Shown here: positions 11,217 to 23,400 of the stretch, piece by piece
How the letters are laid out: every line of letters begins with the position of its first letter
Numbering within the stretch: position 1 is the stretch's first letter
NCBI GenBank assembly: GCA_030144725.1
Contig: JASKMD010000001.1
Location: 1,403,923-1,467,922 of the forward strand
DNA: 64,000 nucleotides
DNA from: Haematococcus lacustris
Taxonomy: Eukaryota; Chlorophyta; Chlorophyceae; Chlamydomonadales; Haematococcaceae
Reading direction: 5' to 3'
Translations under genes and position numbers: made by a program
Notes under the pieces: model-generated
Database searches by the model: none
Seen by the model: the letters and a program-made list of their open reading frames with translations, nothing else
Told to the model about the DNA's origin: nothing

Positions 11217-14213
11217 ATGGGTAAGCAGAAGAAGACACGGAAGTTCGCCGAGGTGAAGCGGATATTGAACCCCAAGGAGGCCGAGTAGGTGGCACAGGTA
11301 GACGCATGTTTTGAGAGTGCGTGATGTGACCTATATCGATTTTTTTCCGTTCTGGCAGACCTCCCGCCAAAAGGCAGAAGGTGGAAAAGGACAAGAAGGA
11401 AGAGGTCAAGCACATGTCAGTGGATGTCCTCTGTCACTAGTCATGGCTAGTAGTTGTCGCTAGCTCTAGTCTGACCTCGAGCCATGGCTAGAGTCACACA
11501 GCCACAGCTGCCTGTCACACCTTTCATGCCTTGTCTGCACAGTTTATCTATCTTGCCCTAAACACAGCCGGGCTGGACATGACACAATCATCCTAACAGG
11601 CATACGACCAGAGCATGTAGAGTGAGGCCAGTCACAGGCACAGCTTGCGTGTGGCAAAAGGTGCAGCCTCGCAAGATGTCTCCAGCTGAAGGCCACTTTG
11701 GCTATGTGCTTCTCCATTTGTCATCAGAATGTGCCTCAACTGTGGCATGCTCCACCCCACGGCGGTGCAGTGAGACCACCTCCTCGGCCCTGTTCTTCAA
11801 GTACAACACGCAGCTGGGGCCGCCTTACCAGGTCCTGGTGGACACCAACTTCATCAACTTCTCAATAAGGAACAAGGTGGGGGGCAGGCAGCAGCTGGCC
11901 CAGGGGCAGGCAGCATCTGACCTATGACCAGGCTAGCCAGGCCAAAGACAACACCCTCCCAGAGACGGGGGTGAGAGCAGCACCCCTTCTTGGTACATTG
12001 CTACCAGGGTTGTCTGCCCAGCAGCAGGTGAAGTGTGTCTGTTCTGCTCCTTCTGGGAGTGTGCAGCCAGGGCTGTGGCTCTGCACCTGACAGTGGCCAG
12101 CTGGGTTGACTGCTGTCCTCTGCCCACTACTGCCACCTCCACTGCCATCACACAGAGGGCACTCTACAGCACAGCACACCAGCTCCTGAGGTGCCGCACA
12201 CAGGAGCCAGGGCTGGAGCTAGGCCAGTGGCGTAGCCAGCAGTGTCGGGTCCAGCAGAGCTGGCGCGGTCTTTCTTGGCTGCTGGCTCTGGGCCCCAGCA
12301 CCCCTGCCTGCCAGCGGGTGCAGTCAAGCAGGGATGGCTGGGTGTGCGGCAGACCAGGTGGTGGCCAAGCCTGTGATGGAGGCCTGCGCCAGGGTTGTGC
12401 CAGGGCTGTCAGGTCTGCCAGGGTCCAGCAAATGACTGTAAGCCACAGTGGGGAGCGGAGCTGAGGCTTGTGTCCGGGACTGGGCCCGAGGCCAGCGGGC
12501 CGTCAGGCGCAGCCATAGGGATCGTGTCCGGGGTTGGGATGTGCCAGGGGTGGCCTAGGCGCTGGGTGGGCAGGCAGTGGCCATGCCCTGGAGTGTGAGG
12601 TCAGGTGTGAGAGCCAGGGCAGGAACGACACTGCCGTGACTACACAAGGCACTCCTCAGCACAGCATCCTCTCACCTGATAAAGCACAGCACACGGCCAC
12701 CTATCCCTATCCTTTCTATGAGTTATACGGCCACCTATACCTATCCACGACACCTAGACACTACCTAGACACGGCCACCTATCCTGTCTATGAGTTAGAC
12801 TTGTGCACCCGCCGTGCTTGCTCACCTGCTCACCTGCTCACCTGATAAAGCACAGCACACAGCCACCTATCTCCTATCTACGGCTTTTACTTGTGCACCA
12901 GCCGTGCCTGCTCACCTGGCTGCAGCTGGACCTGGTGCGGGGCATGATGGACTGCTTGTACGCGGAGTGCATCCCCTGCATCACGGACTGCGTGCTGGCA
13001 GAGCTGGAGAAGCTCGGCTCCAAGTACAGGGTCGCCCTTAAGGTCGCCAAGGTGGTCAGGGGCACTGGGACAGGGGCACTGGGGCAGGGGGACAGGGGCA
13101 CTGGGACAGGGGCACTGGGGCAGGGGGACAGGGTCAGGGGGGCAGGGGCAGGGGTAGCGGCACAATGTCGGCAGAGGAGGGGGCATGGCAGGGCCTGCCA
13201 CTGCAGTTATGGGGCTACATAAAGGTCACCAAGGTGGGCAGCAGGAGAGCGAGATGGGCAGGGGGCTGGGGAACGAGCAGGGGCAGGGTAGGGGTAGGGG
13301 CAGGCCACTACACAGCATGGGGGGGCCGCATGGGCTGGACGAACACCGCAGCTTAGGATCAGGCAGGAACAGCTCGCAGGAATGTGGCTTGCTTGCAAGG
13401 ACATACACAGCAATGCACCAGGTTTCCACTTGGTCTGTGTCAGCGGGGCAGGACCATGAAGACACAAGTCTCTGGAACAAGGCAAGGCAGCACAGCACAA
13501 ACTGAGGTGGCGGTGAGGGGCTGGCAGGCAGTATGTTGTTGGTTCACACCTGGTATGATTGTTGGGCATTCAACCTTACACTGTTTACATAGCTGCCTCG
13601 ACAAAATAAATGTCATAAGGTACTGACATGAAAGCCTGGACATCTCTCACACAATCCTCGACTTCTTGCTGCTCCTCCTACAATGCATCAGTGGCTTGGC
13701 GCTCAGTATAGCTTGGTGCTGTTGTCACCGAGGCCTCACAAGCTTGCAACAGCGGGTGGCCAACTAAATTGAGGGTGATAACTGGTGTGCGCAGGATCCG
13801 CGGTTTCAGCGCATCCCGTGCTCGCACAAGGGCACGTATGCGGACGACTGCCTGTGCGAGCGCGTCAAGGCACACCGTTGCTACATTGTGGCAACTTGCG
13901 ATCGCGATTTGCGGCGAAGAATACGAAAGGTACGTAGAGCTCCAGCTCGCGCTCTAGACCTGCTTAGACCTTGTCTTAATCATACCCGGTCACACACGGT
14001 CACACCCGAAAACAACTGTACAGGTTTAGATGATTACAATGTTACTAAAGTCAATGGTGATAATGGTGCAAGCTTTCATAACACTTGCTTAGTCCGTTGC
14101 TGTCCCGGCCGTGGTCGCAGGTGCCGGGTGTGCCGATCATGTTCATCCAGTCGCATCGCTACAGCATTGAGCGGTTGCCGGAAGCTACCGTGGGCGGCGC
14201 GCCCCGCTCTTGA
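11217..14213 (+). CDS. FCF1: FCF1/UTP24, PIN-domain endonuclease of 18S rRNA maturation
   Basis: Six exons: 11217-11284, 11359-11415, 11771-11876, 12926-13051, 13795-13929 and 14121-14213. All are GT-AG, and total 585 nt (194 aa; family about 190-200). The N-terminus [15 protein letters not shown] is diagnostic. Conserved blocks follow: [24 protein letters not shown] (D66), [16 protein letters not shown] (D98), [10 protein letters not shown] (D136/D137), [14 protein letters not shown] (D155), and the C-terminal [10 protein letters not shown]...[17 protein letters not shown]1 is a nucleolar small-subunit processome nuclease needed for early pre-rRNA cleavages; all PIN acidic residues appear present. 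Exon 2 (charged, poorly conserved) is the least certain: its donor at 11416 was chosen because it keeps phase. Introns 3 and 4 hold imperfect minisatellites. Confidence 0.93.
12672..12880. repeat. Imperfect repeats in FCF1 intron 3
   Basis: A block beginning CACCTGATAAAGCACAGCACAC occurs at about 12672 and again at about 12840, with CACCTAT-type reiterations between. Intron 4 (13060-13150) has a GGGGCACTGGGACAG-like array. Both lie wholly in introns. Confidence 0.7.
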
Positions 14214-14804
14214 GCCCTGATATGCGCTCTCAGCTTGCAAGCATTGAATTCCGGCACAGAAGTGCTGACTGCAGCTAGCGGTCCGGTAAGGCGGCGGTGT
14301 CGGACTGCCGGAGTGACTTGACGATGACAATGGGCAGCGGCGAATAGGGCACACAATAATGCTAGCAGCACCCTGGCGCTGTGAACATATGTCGAACCGA
14401 ACATATGTGACTTAGAGACAGAGATCAAGACCGGGCGTCAGAGCAGTCCTTCCAGCCTTCCATGAGTCCCATGTTAACATCTCTGTTCATCAATCCGTGG
14501 TCAGCCGTGGTCAGCCGTGGAAACCCCAGTCGGTTACAAAGGTCGCAGCCGTCTCAAAGAACATCGCCAATGAACAAGTGGAGGGGCACCGCCAAGCAAA
14601 AGCAGGGCCCGGCAAGAAGCCTTCATCGCTAAGGGACGCCTTCGTGACCCCAGCTCCAACTGTGTTGTGGGCTCCGCACTGTGTCTGCACACATCGCTCC
14701 TTAGTGGTCCCTCGTAGCAATCCCTAGTGAGGGACGAGGTGCTGGTAAGCATTGTTGTTATGAATTACCCTTACTATCCCGGGCTGTCCACGATGGGTCT
14801 CATG
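14214..14804. other. FCF1 3' flank, no gene seen
   Basis: Downstream of the FCF1 stop. Includes a GAACATATGT-type repeat pair (14385-14408) and triplicated GTGGTCAGCC near 14500. No coding signal was recognised. Confidence 0.4.
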
Positions 14805-16523
14805 CAGGGTTGTGAAAATTGCAGTATTTCATGAAATCTTGCACTGAAATCTTTCACGTGCAAGAAATGAAACTTTCACTGCAACAAATGAAATCCCGGT
14901 AGCACCCGGCAGCACGAGTAGAGCCCGATGGCTGAGGTGGCTCATGTTCGCTGGCCCTTCGCTGGCATTGCCACGGTTACTCCAGCCGCATCCGCATCGC
15001 ACACAGCCGCAGATACAACAGCAGGTGCAGCCGCAGGTGCAACCACAAGCAGCCCGCGCAGCAGTTAGTTCAGAGCGCAATGGAGGACTGTGGTGGAGCA
15101 GTGGTTCGCGGGATTTGCCTTCATTGCGGTGAGGACATGTTCATCACTCGCTTAAAAACGCACTTGCCATGATACGCGCTTGAAGAATCACTTGCAAGTG
15201 CCATGAAAAGCCCAGGAAGCCGCTGTGAGGTGCTCTGAGGACACTGCAGCCATTGCCCTTAAGCTTAAGGCTTATTAATCAGCTTGTTGAGCCTGAGCTG
15301 GCTGATGTTTGCTTGCAGTTGGAGACCTCTGGTGCATGACAAGTGTAGCATGGCTTGGTAATTGCAAGCAAGGCGGCAGCGGTGTAGAGCAGCAGCCAAC
15401 ATCATGCATGGTCATGCATGTCCTGCCACCACCACTACCTCCCAAGCCATCAACAACAGCTTGGAGCAGCCTCTTTCTTTTCATCCCGTTTCATGTCATG
15501 GCAGCGGCGTAGACCAGCCGGCATCAGGAGCCAGCAATGAGCTTGCAAGGCATAACATGGAGCAAAACTGTAAGTGCCCGGCCCCTGCACATGAGTGGCC
15601 CCCAATGTCCAGCCTGACTGCAAGGATGCCCCTTGTTGGCTGCAGGTCTTATGGTCACACTCCTGCCCCTTGCCCCCTCCCCCCTTCCCTCCCCCTTCCC
15701 ACCACCGCCACCTCTGAGTCTGCCACCCCACCCACCCTCCCCCCATCCCACAACACACGCCGTAGCCCCCTCCCTACCCTACCCAACAGCCCTTGGCATA
15801 GCAGCCTAGAGTGGGTAGCTTGGAGCAGGCAGCCTTAAGCGGGCAGCCAGGAGCGGCACCCAAGAGTGGGAGCCACTTTCCTCCTCCCTAAAGGCCAGCC
15901 TTGGGCGGGCAGCATGGAGCAGGCGCTAGTAGTAGCGGCCAGCCAGTCCACTCTAGCCATGCCATGCCCACACACCACACTGACCCAGCCCATCCCTCCC
16001 CCAAGGGGACAGCAGTAGGAGAGCCAATCCACCGTACTTGATGTGGCTAGGTGGTGGTGGTGTGGTGTGGTGTGGTGTGGTGTGGTGTGGTGTGGTGTGG
16101 TGTGGTGTGGTGTGGTGTGGTGTGGTGTGGTGTGGTGTGGTGTGGTGTGGTGTGGTGGTCTTGGGGGCAATAGCATGGCATCATGCATGAACAGCAACAG
16201 TGGGGGAGTATCAGGCAGTAGTAAGTAACTCACCAGCTTAGTATGCATGGTTTGGAGCTGTGGTATCCTTGTTAACCTTTGGTTCTGGATATCCTTGACG
16301 ACCTTTGGTTTTGGTGGATGTGGTGCACCAAATCGTATCCTGATTGTTGCATTGGGTTGGCAGATGTTAAAGAGGGACGTGTGCAAAGTTTCAGGTCAAA
16401 ACTCCTACGGCAGCCACGCGTTTTCATCCCGTTTCATGTCTTTCATTCTTTTCATGAAATTTCACAAATTTCATGATGAAATGATGAATGAAAGAAATGA
16501 AAGAACGCAAAGTCACAACCCTG
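14805..16523. mobile_element. hAT element with BED-finger fragment
   Basis: The termini are an imperfect inverted repeat starting CAGGGTTGTGA (14805 and, reversed, ending 16523), the CAGGG start typical of hAT elements. They are flanked by 8-bp sequences GTCTCATG (14797-14804) and GGCTCATG (16524-16531), seven of eight identical, the hAT target-duplication length. Many TTTCAT/ATGAAA subterminal motifs occur at 14826-14892 and 16424-16500. Near 15083-15170 a plus-strand frame reads GICLHCGEDMFITRLKTHL, resembling a BED zinc finger, followed by a second RLKNHL. No DDE/RNase H-like core is present, so the copy is non-autonomous. A GGTGT microsatellite lies at 16059-16157. Confidence 0.7.
16059..16157. 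repeat. (GGTGT)n microsatellite
   Basis: About 20 pentamer units inside the hAT element. Confidence 0.95.
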
Positions 16524-16729
16524 GGCTCATGGCAGTGCATTGAAAGATTAATTGCCTAGCATCCCTGACCAACTTATCAGTACATCTAAAACGGTCTATG
16601 AATCGGTTGATGAAGCTACCTCTCAAACCGCATCTTATTCCCAACCCATTGTTGGCCTTTACTAAGTGCACACACCCTATGTGTCACAGCACCCGACCGG
16701 CCTGTGAAGCATACAAGACAGTGCGTACA

Positions 16730-17030
16730 AGCATCCTGACCCTCCCTTGCCCCTAGCCCCCAACTGGCTCGACCCTGGTCAACCAGGCCATCACAGCCGC
16801 ACCTCTCTGAGCCTGACACATCAGCCCACAAGCTGGTGTTAAGCATCCTGACCCTCCCTTGCCTCTGACCCCCAACTGGCTCGACCCTGGTCAACCAGGC
16901 CATCACAGCCGCACCTCTCTGAGCCTGACACATCAGCCCACAAGCTGGTGTTAAGCATCCTGACCCTCCCTTGCCTCTGACCCCCAACTGGCTCGACCCT
17001 GGTCAACCAAGCCATCACAGCCGCACTGCA
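16730..17030. repeat. 112-bp tandem repeat, about 2.7 copies
   Basis: Units begin AGCATCCTGACCCTCCC at 16730, 16842 and 16954 and differ at only a few bases. A diverged single version of part of the unit lies at 29620-29700. The flanks 16540-17120 and 29260-29760 also correspond, so the block belongs to the duplicated 3' flank of the two secreted-glycoprotein genes. Confidence 0.9.
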
Positions 17031-17442
17031 CCTCTTTGTGCCTAACGCCTGAGCCACAGGACACAAGACCACAGGACACAGGGCCACAGGACAGCCTGGG
17101 CCACGGGACAAGAGGCGTGTATAATAGTTGACCTGCAGGTAGACGTATTAATTGAACCTCCCCCTCAGCTTGATGAACCATCTTGAAATGAATGAGAGGC
17201 AGCGCCTGCATCACTGACAGGCAGCCTAGGCTGGCAGCCATAACTGCATGGGCACCCCCATGGCGGCCATGCGGCCATGCGGGGCTTAATGCTGCCTGGA
17301 TAGGCGCCATGGGAGGCTGCCAGCGGTGCAGCCCGGCGCCCCCTCCGTCTTGCCCACGTTGGCTTGACAGCTCATCAGGAAGGTGGCGGGTGGGAGGTGG
17401 AGGGTGGGAGGAGGGAGGCCAAGGGGCGTTACTGATCTACGC

Positions 17443-20400
17443 TTACGGGACGATAACAGTCACATTACCGTTGGGGATGACAAACGATTGTGAATAGATG
17501 TTTTTAGCAAGGACCTGCAGCAACGGCGCGGCAGCCTCACCACGCTGCAGCTCAGTGGTGCAAACTACCACCACCAAGAACAACAACAATACTTGTCAGG
17601 CACAGCCACTGCATGGCAGCTGTGCTAGGCGTTTGCTCTTTAGTCCAGCTGGGTAGATATAGCAGCAGCAGGTCTGGGACCGTGTGGGTGGGTCAGCCCC
17701 TGCTCAGCCCCGCGCCCATTGTGCCAGGCAGTGAGTGCGTCAGCATTCTACCCAGGCCTGCCCATGTGGACTGACCAGCCAATACGTTAGCCCACTCTGC
17801 AGCGTGTAGGATAGGGCTGCTAGATCTGCAGCATAGCTGCAAGCGTTATTCGGAGAAAGGCTGAATGCGACCTGCACAGCCCAGCAGGTCATGCAATGTG
17901 AAACAATTAGCGTGGGACACCTCCAACAGTTGCCAAGGGGGGCAGGCTAAGGGTGGCTGGCTTCAGGGGCACTGGCTGCAGCTGCATGCACCAAGGTTCG
18001 TCCTTGCGCCGTAATCATGCTCAGCTGCCACACCACCCTGCGCTGTGCCTGCCAATGGTCAAGAAATCCACCTCTGAGGTGGGTCCGGAGCAATCTTTGG
18101 TTTCTCCTATGGTGTCAGTTCGGTAAAGAATCAACACAGACCCCCAGATTGGTGCCCCTGCACCCACCACAAGACCATCGCACCTCAGTAACTGAAATGT
18201 GCAGTGTGGCCCAGTCGGTTGCTGACGTGCCAAGTCATCAGAGCAGATGCAACGCTCCGGTGTGGCCTGGCCCTGCTGTGTGCCACCACGCTGTGAGCAC
18301 ACAAGGACTTGTATGGTGTTGGGTTGGGGGTAGGGTTAGGGTTACCCTAACCTAACCCCAACCCTAACCCGTTGGTATGGTGCTGGCCCTGGCCCCAAGT
18401 GCCTAAGATGGCTAGAGAGCTGGGCCTGTGACGCAGGTGGTGGTTATGTGCAAGCATGCCAGAAGCGATGAGGGCAAACACAGGTTGGAGACAGCACCTG
18501 GGTGGCAGGTGGTGAAGGTGACATTGCGGCCATTGCCCACTATAGGGCCAAAGAAGACAACGCTGTCACCGAGGCCTGGCGAGCGAAAGGTCACGGGGTT
18601 GGGCCCCACCCACACGGTGGAGCTGCCTGCAGCACACAGGGAAACAGGTGTACACAGGGGAACAGGTGTACACAGGGGCATACAGCAGGCCACCTAGGGC
18701 ATGTAGGTGGAAGTGGGGAGGTGTGGGAGGGGGGATGGAGGGCGAGGCTGGGGCGGAGAGAGGGGGGGCGAGAGGCCTATGCTTCGTCTGGGAGGGGGTG
18801 GGGGTGCGAGGGGTGCGAGCTTCTAGGCCGGCCAGCCAGCCAGCCAAGCAGGCTCCATAAGATTTGCCATGGCCCCGTTGCCACATTGCCTTGCCGTTGC
18901 CCCTGGCGTCACCATGTCATCTACTAACCTGGCGTGGGGAGAATGGCCGTTGTGAGAGCTGCCTGACAGGCAGCTGCTGCTGATAGGGGTGATGGTGGTG
19001 CCTGCGCCATAGGTCAACACCCAAGTGGCGTGAGTAACCCCGCAGCCACTGCCACTGCACCATGACAGGCGTGCAAGTAATGAGTCATACCAACTAACAT
19101 GTGAGCCACCCCCAGGTTTGGATTGCAACCCGCTTGTAGTTGTGTGTAAATGCTTGTAGTTGTGTGAACACAAGAGTGGCGAGGGGAGGGCAGCCAGCAA
19201 CACATTGTGGCAGCAGTGACCTCCAACGCCTCCTGGCAGAGGGCTGCCGTGGTGATCATGGGCCTTCCAAGGGAGGAACAATGTTTTGTAGGGGAAGGAG
19301 CCAGCCCTAGGTAGGTGCTCAGCAGACTGCAATGAAGCGTGGGTGTTGTCGCAATCGTCCAGGCAGCCATTCCATGAATGTGTGGCAAAGGGATTCCTTG
19401 AATCCGACTAGGTGAACCATTCGTCTGGTCAGTGATGTCAGTGATGCCAGTGATGTCAGTACATCCAAGAGCACAGCCTGTACATCCTCATAACCTCCAC
19501 ATGTCCTGTACACGTGGAGCGTCATTGCTCTCAAAACCCCAGCCCAAGAGCCCTGGCGACCTCTAGGGCTGGGTAGGATTGGTTTGTGTCGCCAGGCTGT
19601 CAGCCTTCAAGCATTTAAGCTGTTAGTTTTGATGGGGTGCCCAGTGGTCAAGGGGGATTAGCCCCAGGAAAGAGTGCCACCGGTGTGGGGTTGGTAGTCA
19701 TCAAGGGTGCGACCGAGGATGCTACAACGTGTTTGTAGTAGCTGAGTGAGATTACCCACAGGCCGACATGTTGTTCCTTGTTGAATGAGTTTTGTTGGTC
19801 TGAAGTATCGGGGCTGGCGGTGAGGCACCTCCACGCGGTGGCCCTGGTAACAATCCGCGTTGACTTCGGTCGCACGGATTGGCTAAGCTACCTCACCACC
19901 GCACCCAGCGGTATATAAATTGGGATGCAACGGGACAGCCTTCCCAGGCTTGAACGGGCACCGCTTTGTCCAGCGGAATACAAATGAGGTCCGGGTGCCG
20001 CACACGACCGTTGCGGGTCATCGAGCTGTTGTGGAGTTGCTGGCGTCGTCAAGGAGGGAGCAGAGCTACCTCAACGCGGGACGTTGGCTGACAGCTGAAG
20101 TTTGGACTTTTGGAGCCTGAACTTCAGCTTTTAGTGCAACATCCGACGAAGAAGGCGAGAACTGCTCTCGTCAACGAGGAGAAGAGATAGGTCCAGCTGC
20201 CGAGTGCAATGGTCTTTGCTCCTCTCATGCCTCTTTGTTTGCCTTGGCTGCTGGCTGTGGTCTGTGGCTACAGCTAGGGCAGCTTGGTGGGGACATGTCC
20301 AGCCTGTGTCCAACGTTTGGAGGTGGGAGCAGGCCGCGCCACACGCGGAAGCTCCTCCCTTAATGCACGCCGGTTTGTACCGGAGTAGTTTTCTTTCTTT

Positions 20401-23400
20401 CTGGTCTGAAGTATCAGTGGGGCCTTCCAGGGCCATGGAGGGCCTTCCAGGGCCATGGAGGGACTGAGACAGAACCAACGGCGAGGTCGCCGAGTCTTTT
20501 GTCTATCTTTCTTTCAGTGATGCCCTCCAAGAGTTGCGGGGACATCACGTGACGGGACCTGCCCCATCAGCCCGGCTGTCGCTCTGGTCATGCGCGCCAT
20601 CTCATACTCAGCTGGCTATGTCCAGCACTACCTTGCCGCTTCCATGCACATGTGTGTGCGTGTGTGCACGTGTGTGCGCGTGCGTGTGCGTATGACGAGG
20701 ATGCCAAGCCCAGCCAGCCCATCAAGGCCAGCAAGTGCAGGGACTTTACTCCCAGGCCAGGACCGAGAGGGCATCCGTAGCCTGGCAGCCCCCAACAAGC
20801 CTCACAGCTTGAACCCAGCACCCTACCGCCCTGGGCTCCGCCTAGGTTGTCAGTCTGACAAGGGGCTGCGGTGCCGCGGTGCTGTTGTCTTGCAAGTAGT
20901 CACACACCAGCTGAACCACAGATGAGCTCCAGCACCCTACCGCCCTGAGCTCTGCCACCAAGCTGTCTGGCTCACCAATGGCTGGTTGAGACAAGTGAGG
21001 GTAAGCTGCCCTCCTTGGTGCTGTGCTGGCAGCCTAGCAGCTGCGAGAGTTTGAAATGTCCAGTGGCATACTAGTTGCTGCTGCAGAGCATGGCCTTGTG
21101 CCCTGCGCTGTCATGCGGCCGCGGGGTCATGTGGCTGCTGGTCGATTGCTCGCCCGGTGCAGTGCGAATGCGCCCATAAAACCAGGAAGAGAGGTCGAGG
21201 GCAGATGTTTTCAAAGCCCGTGGTTATAAGGTTTGGCACCTGCTTTGGGTGGCACAGGGTGAGTCTGGGTCACTCTGGTTACTCTGGGTCACATGAGTGA
21301 GATTTTCATGATGAGGAACATAAGCCAAGAAGCAGCTTAGTGGCAACCCCCTCTCCCAGCCACAGGTCATTGCAGGTGGACACCTGGAACTACTCAGGCA
21401 AGGGAAGGTCTGCCTGCCAGTGTCAGTTCATGAGGTACAATTTGAGATTTCTGACGTTGGTGGCTGTGATGAGGAGTGAGGAAGCCTCCTGATGAGGAGG
21501 AGTGTAGAAGCCTCAGAACCCCATGTCCACATCTGAGTAGGTGTGGCGTTGTTTGGCATGATGCATGGTGCATAGCCTAGGCTCTGATGTTGGCCAGGGG
21601 AGGTGGATCTGACCAGTCGGATTTGAATGTTTGCAGGTGTTCCAGCAGCTGCAAATGCCCAGAGGATGCCTCAGGCTTGCAAAGGGCGTAGGGAAAGGGG
21701 CCGGGCACCAGCTAGGGTCACCCACCGGCGTTGGGGGAAGGGGAGAAGGGGAAGGAGGGGGAGAGGGGGACGGTGGTGATGGAGGGGAGGGGGAAGGCGG
21801 GGCTGGCGATGGTGGTACTGGTGGTGATGGAGGGAATGGGGAAGGCGGGGGTGGCGATGGTGGTACCGGTGGTGAGGGGGGCTCCTGCACAGCAGCTATT
21901 CGTCTTGATGGCGTCGCAAGCCGCCCCATGGACACTTGCAGACATTGACAAAGTCTAGTGCTCAGCTATGATACCCAAAGCGTGGACATTGTTAAGACGC
22001 ATGGATGTGGTGGATGAACGCAAATCCATGAGGCGATGAGCGTCCATGAGTGAATGTTTTCACACCAACAGGGCAGCACGCCATATGTCTAGCTCTGGAC
22101 TTGAGTGACGGAGGGAAATGCTCAGGGGTCAGGGGCCAGGGGCCAGGGGTCAGGGGCCAGGGGCCAGGGGTCAGGGGTCAGGGGTCAGGGGTCAGGGGCC
22201 AGGGGCCAGGGGCCAGGGGTCAGGGGTCAGGGGTCAGGGGTCAGGGGTCAGGGGCCAGGGGCCAGGGGGCAGGGGGCAGGGGGCAGGGGGCAGGGGGCAG
22301 GGGGCAGGGGGCAGGGGCCAGCGAGCCAGCGGGCAGGGGGCAGAGCATCAGCTTTGGTCACCCACCGGGGGGGCCAGCAGCTGGGAGTTGATGGGCGGCA
22401 GTGGGGGGGAGGGAGGGGGCTGAGGGGGGAAGGGTGGGCTGGGGCTGGGCGGCGGTGGTTGAGGGCTGGGGCTGGGAGGAAGTGGTGTTGGGGGGGAGGG
22501 AGGGGAGGGAGGGGGGGAGGGGGGCGCAGGGTAGGGGGGCAGCGGGCTCGGCCTGCAGCAGCAGCAGCAGCAGAGCGAGTTGTCCAGCTGAGGCCTTGAG
22601 GGCAGCAGTACCTGGTGCCCTTGCCCCTGGAGCTCATCAGGGCTGAGGCGAGCACCACAAGCAGCATGTGACTGGCACAGTCATGGTCACAGTCATGGCC
22701 ACAGTCACAGCGCACGCCCGGGCTCAGGGCTCAACACAGGGCAAAGCAAGCGGCACATCACGGTCCATGGCATAGAGCCACAGCTGATGCTTGTCAATAC
22801 GAGGCTGCAGCGGCCATGAGGGGGAGGGGGCAACATGGCAGGCGCAAAGAAGGGCTGAGCAGCCAACTGTATACACTCTTCCAATTCTCCCCATTCTCCC
22901 CGCTACAGAATAGAGAATGGGATGCAGTGCAGTGCAGTGCAGTGCGGTTCGGTTTGGTGCGGTGCGGTGCAAGGGCCAATCAGCCACTCACGGAGAGGGT
23001 GCTGGGGGTGAGGGTGATGGTGGGGGGGGTGGGGGGGGCGAGGGGGGCGGGGTAGCAGGGAGAATCACTCCCTGGCAGCGTTGAAAGGGCATGGCATAGC
23101 GGGAGAAGAAGGCCTGCGAGTCCCGGGTCATCAGGGCGCCACGGCTGCAGTCAAGCAGCACAAGCAGCTGATCAGAGGCATGACCTGGTCAACACAGCCA
23201 GCAGGCCAAGGCGGGGCAAAGTGAAATCACAGCAGCTGCTTCATCACGTCACAGCAGCAGCACCAGCTGGCTAACCCTAATTTTAACCCAAGCCCTAAGT
23301 CTAACCTCACCAGTTGTTTGTCAGCCTGCCCAGCGAGCTTGTGATGCCAGGCAGCCTGCAGGGGGATGACAGCAGGCACAGGGGCTGGGGCGTGCTGGGG

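Noticed and set aside
17443..18157. Paralogue 1 as a frameshifted pseudogene
   Set aside because: A two-base shift at the end of exon 9 is compensated by an alternative acceptor 11 bases downstream in exon 10, giving an intact frame; RNA evidence would decide.
18319..18371. A true chromosome end
   Set aside because: Genes and introns continue on both sides and the motif inverts; it is interstitial.
19920..20120. 66-codon ORF conserved in the 590-600-bp repeats
   Set aside because: It starts only at TTG, and the nearest ATG gives a 20-codon peptide; conservation is explained by recent copying.
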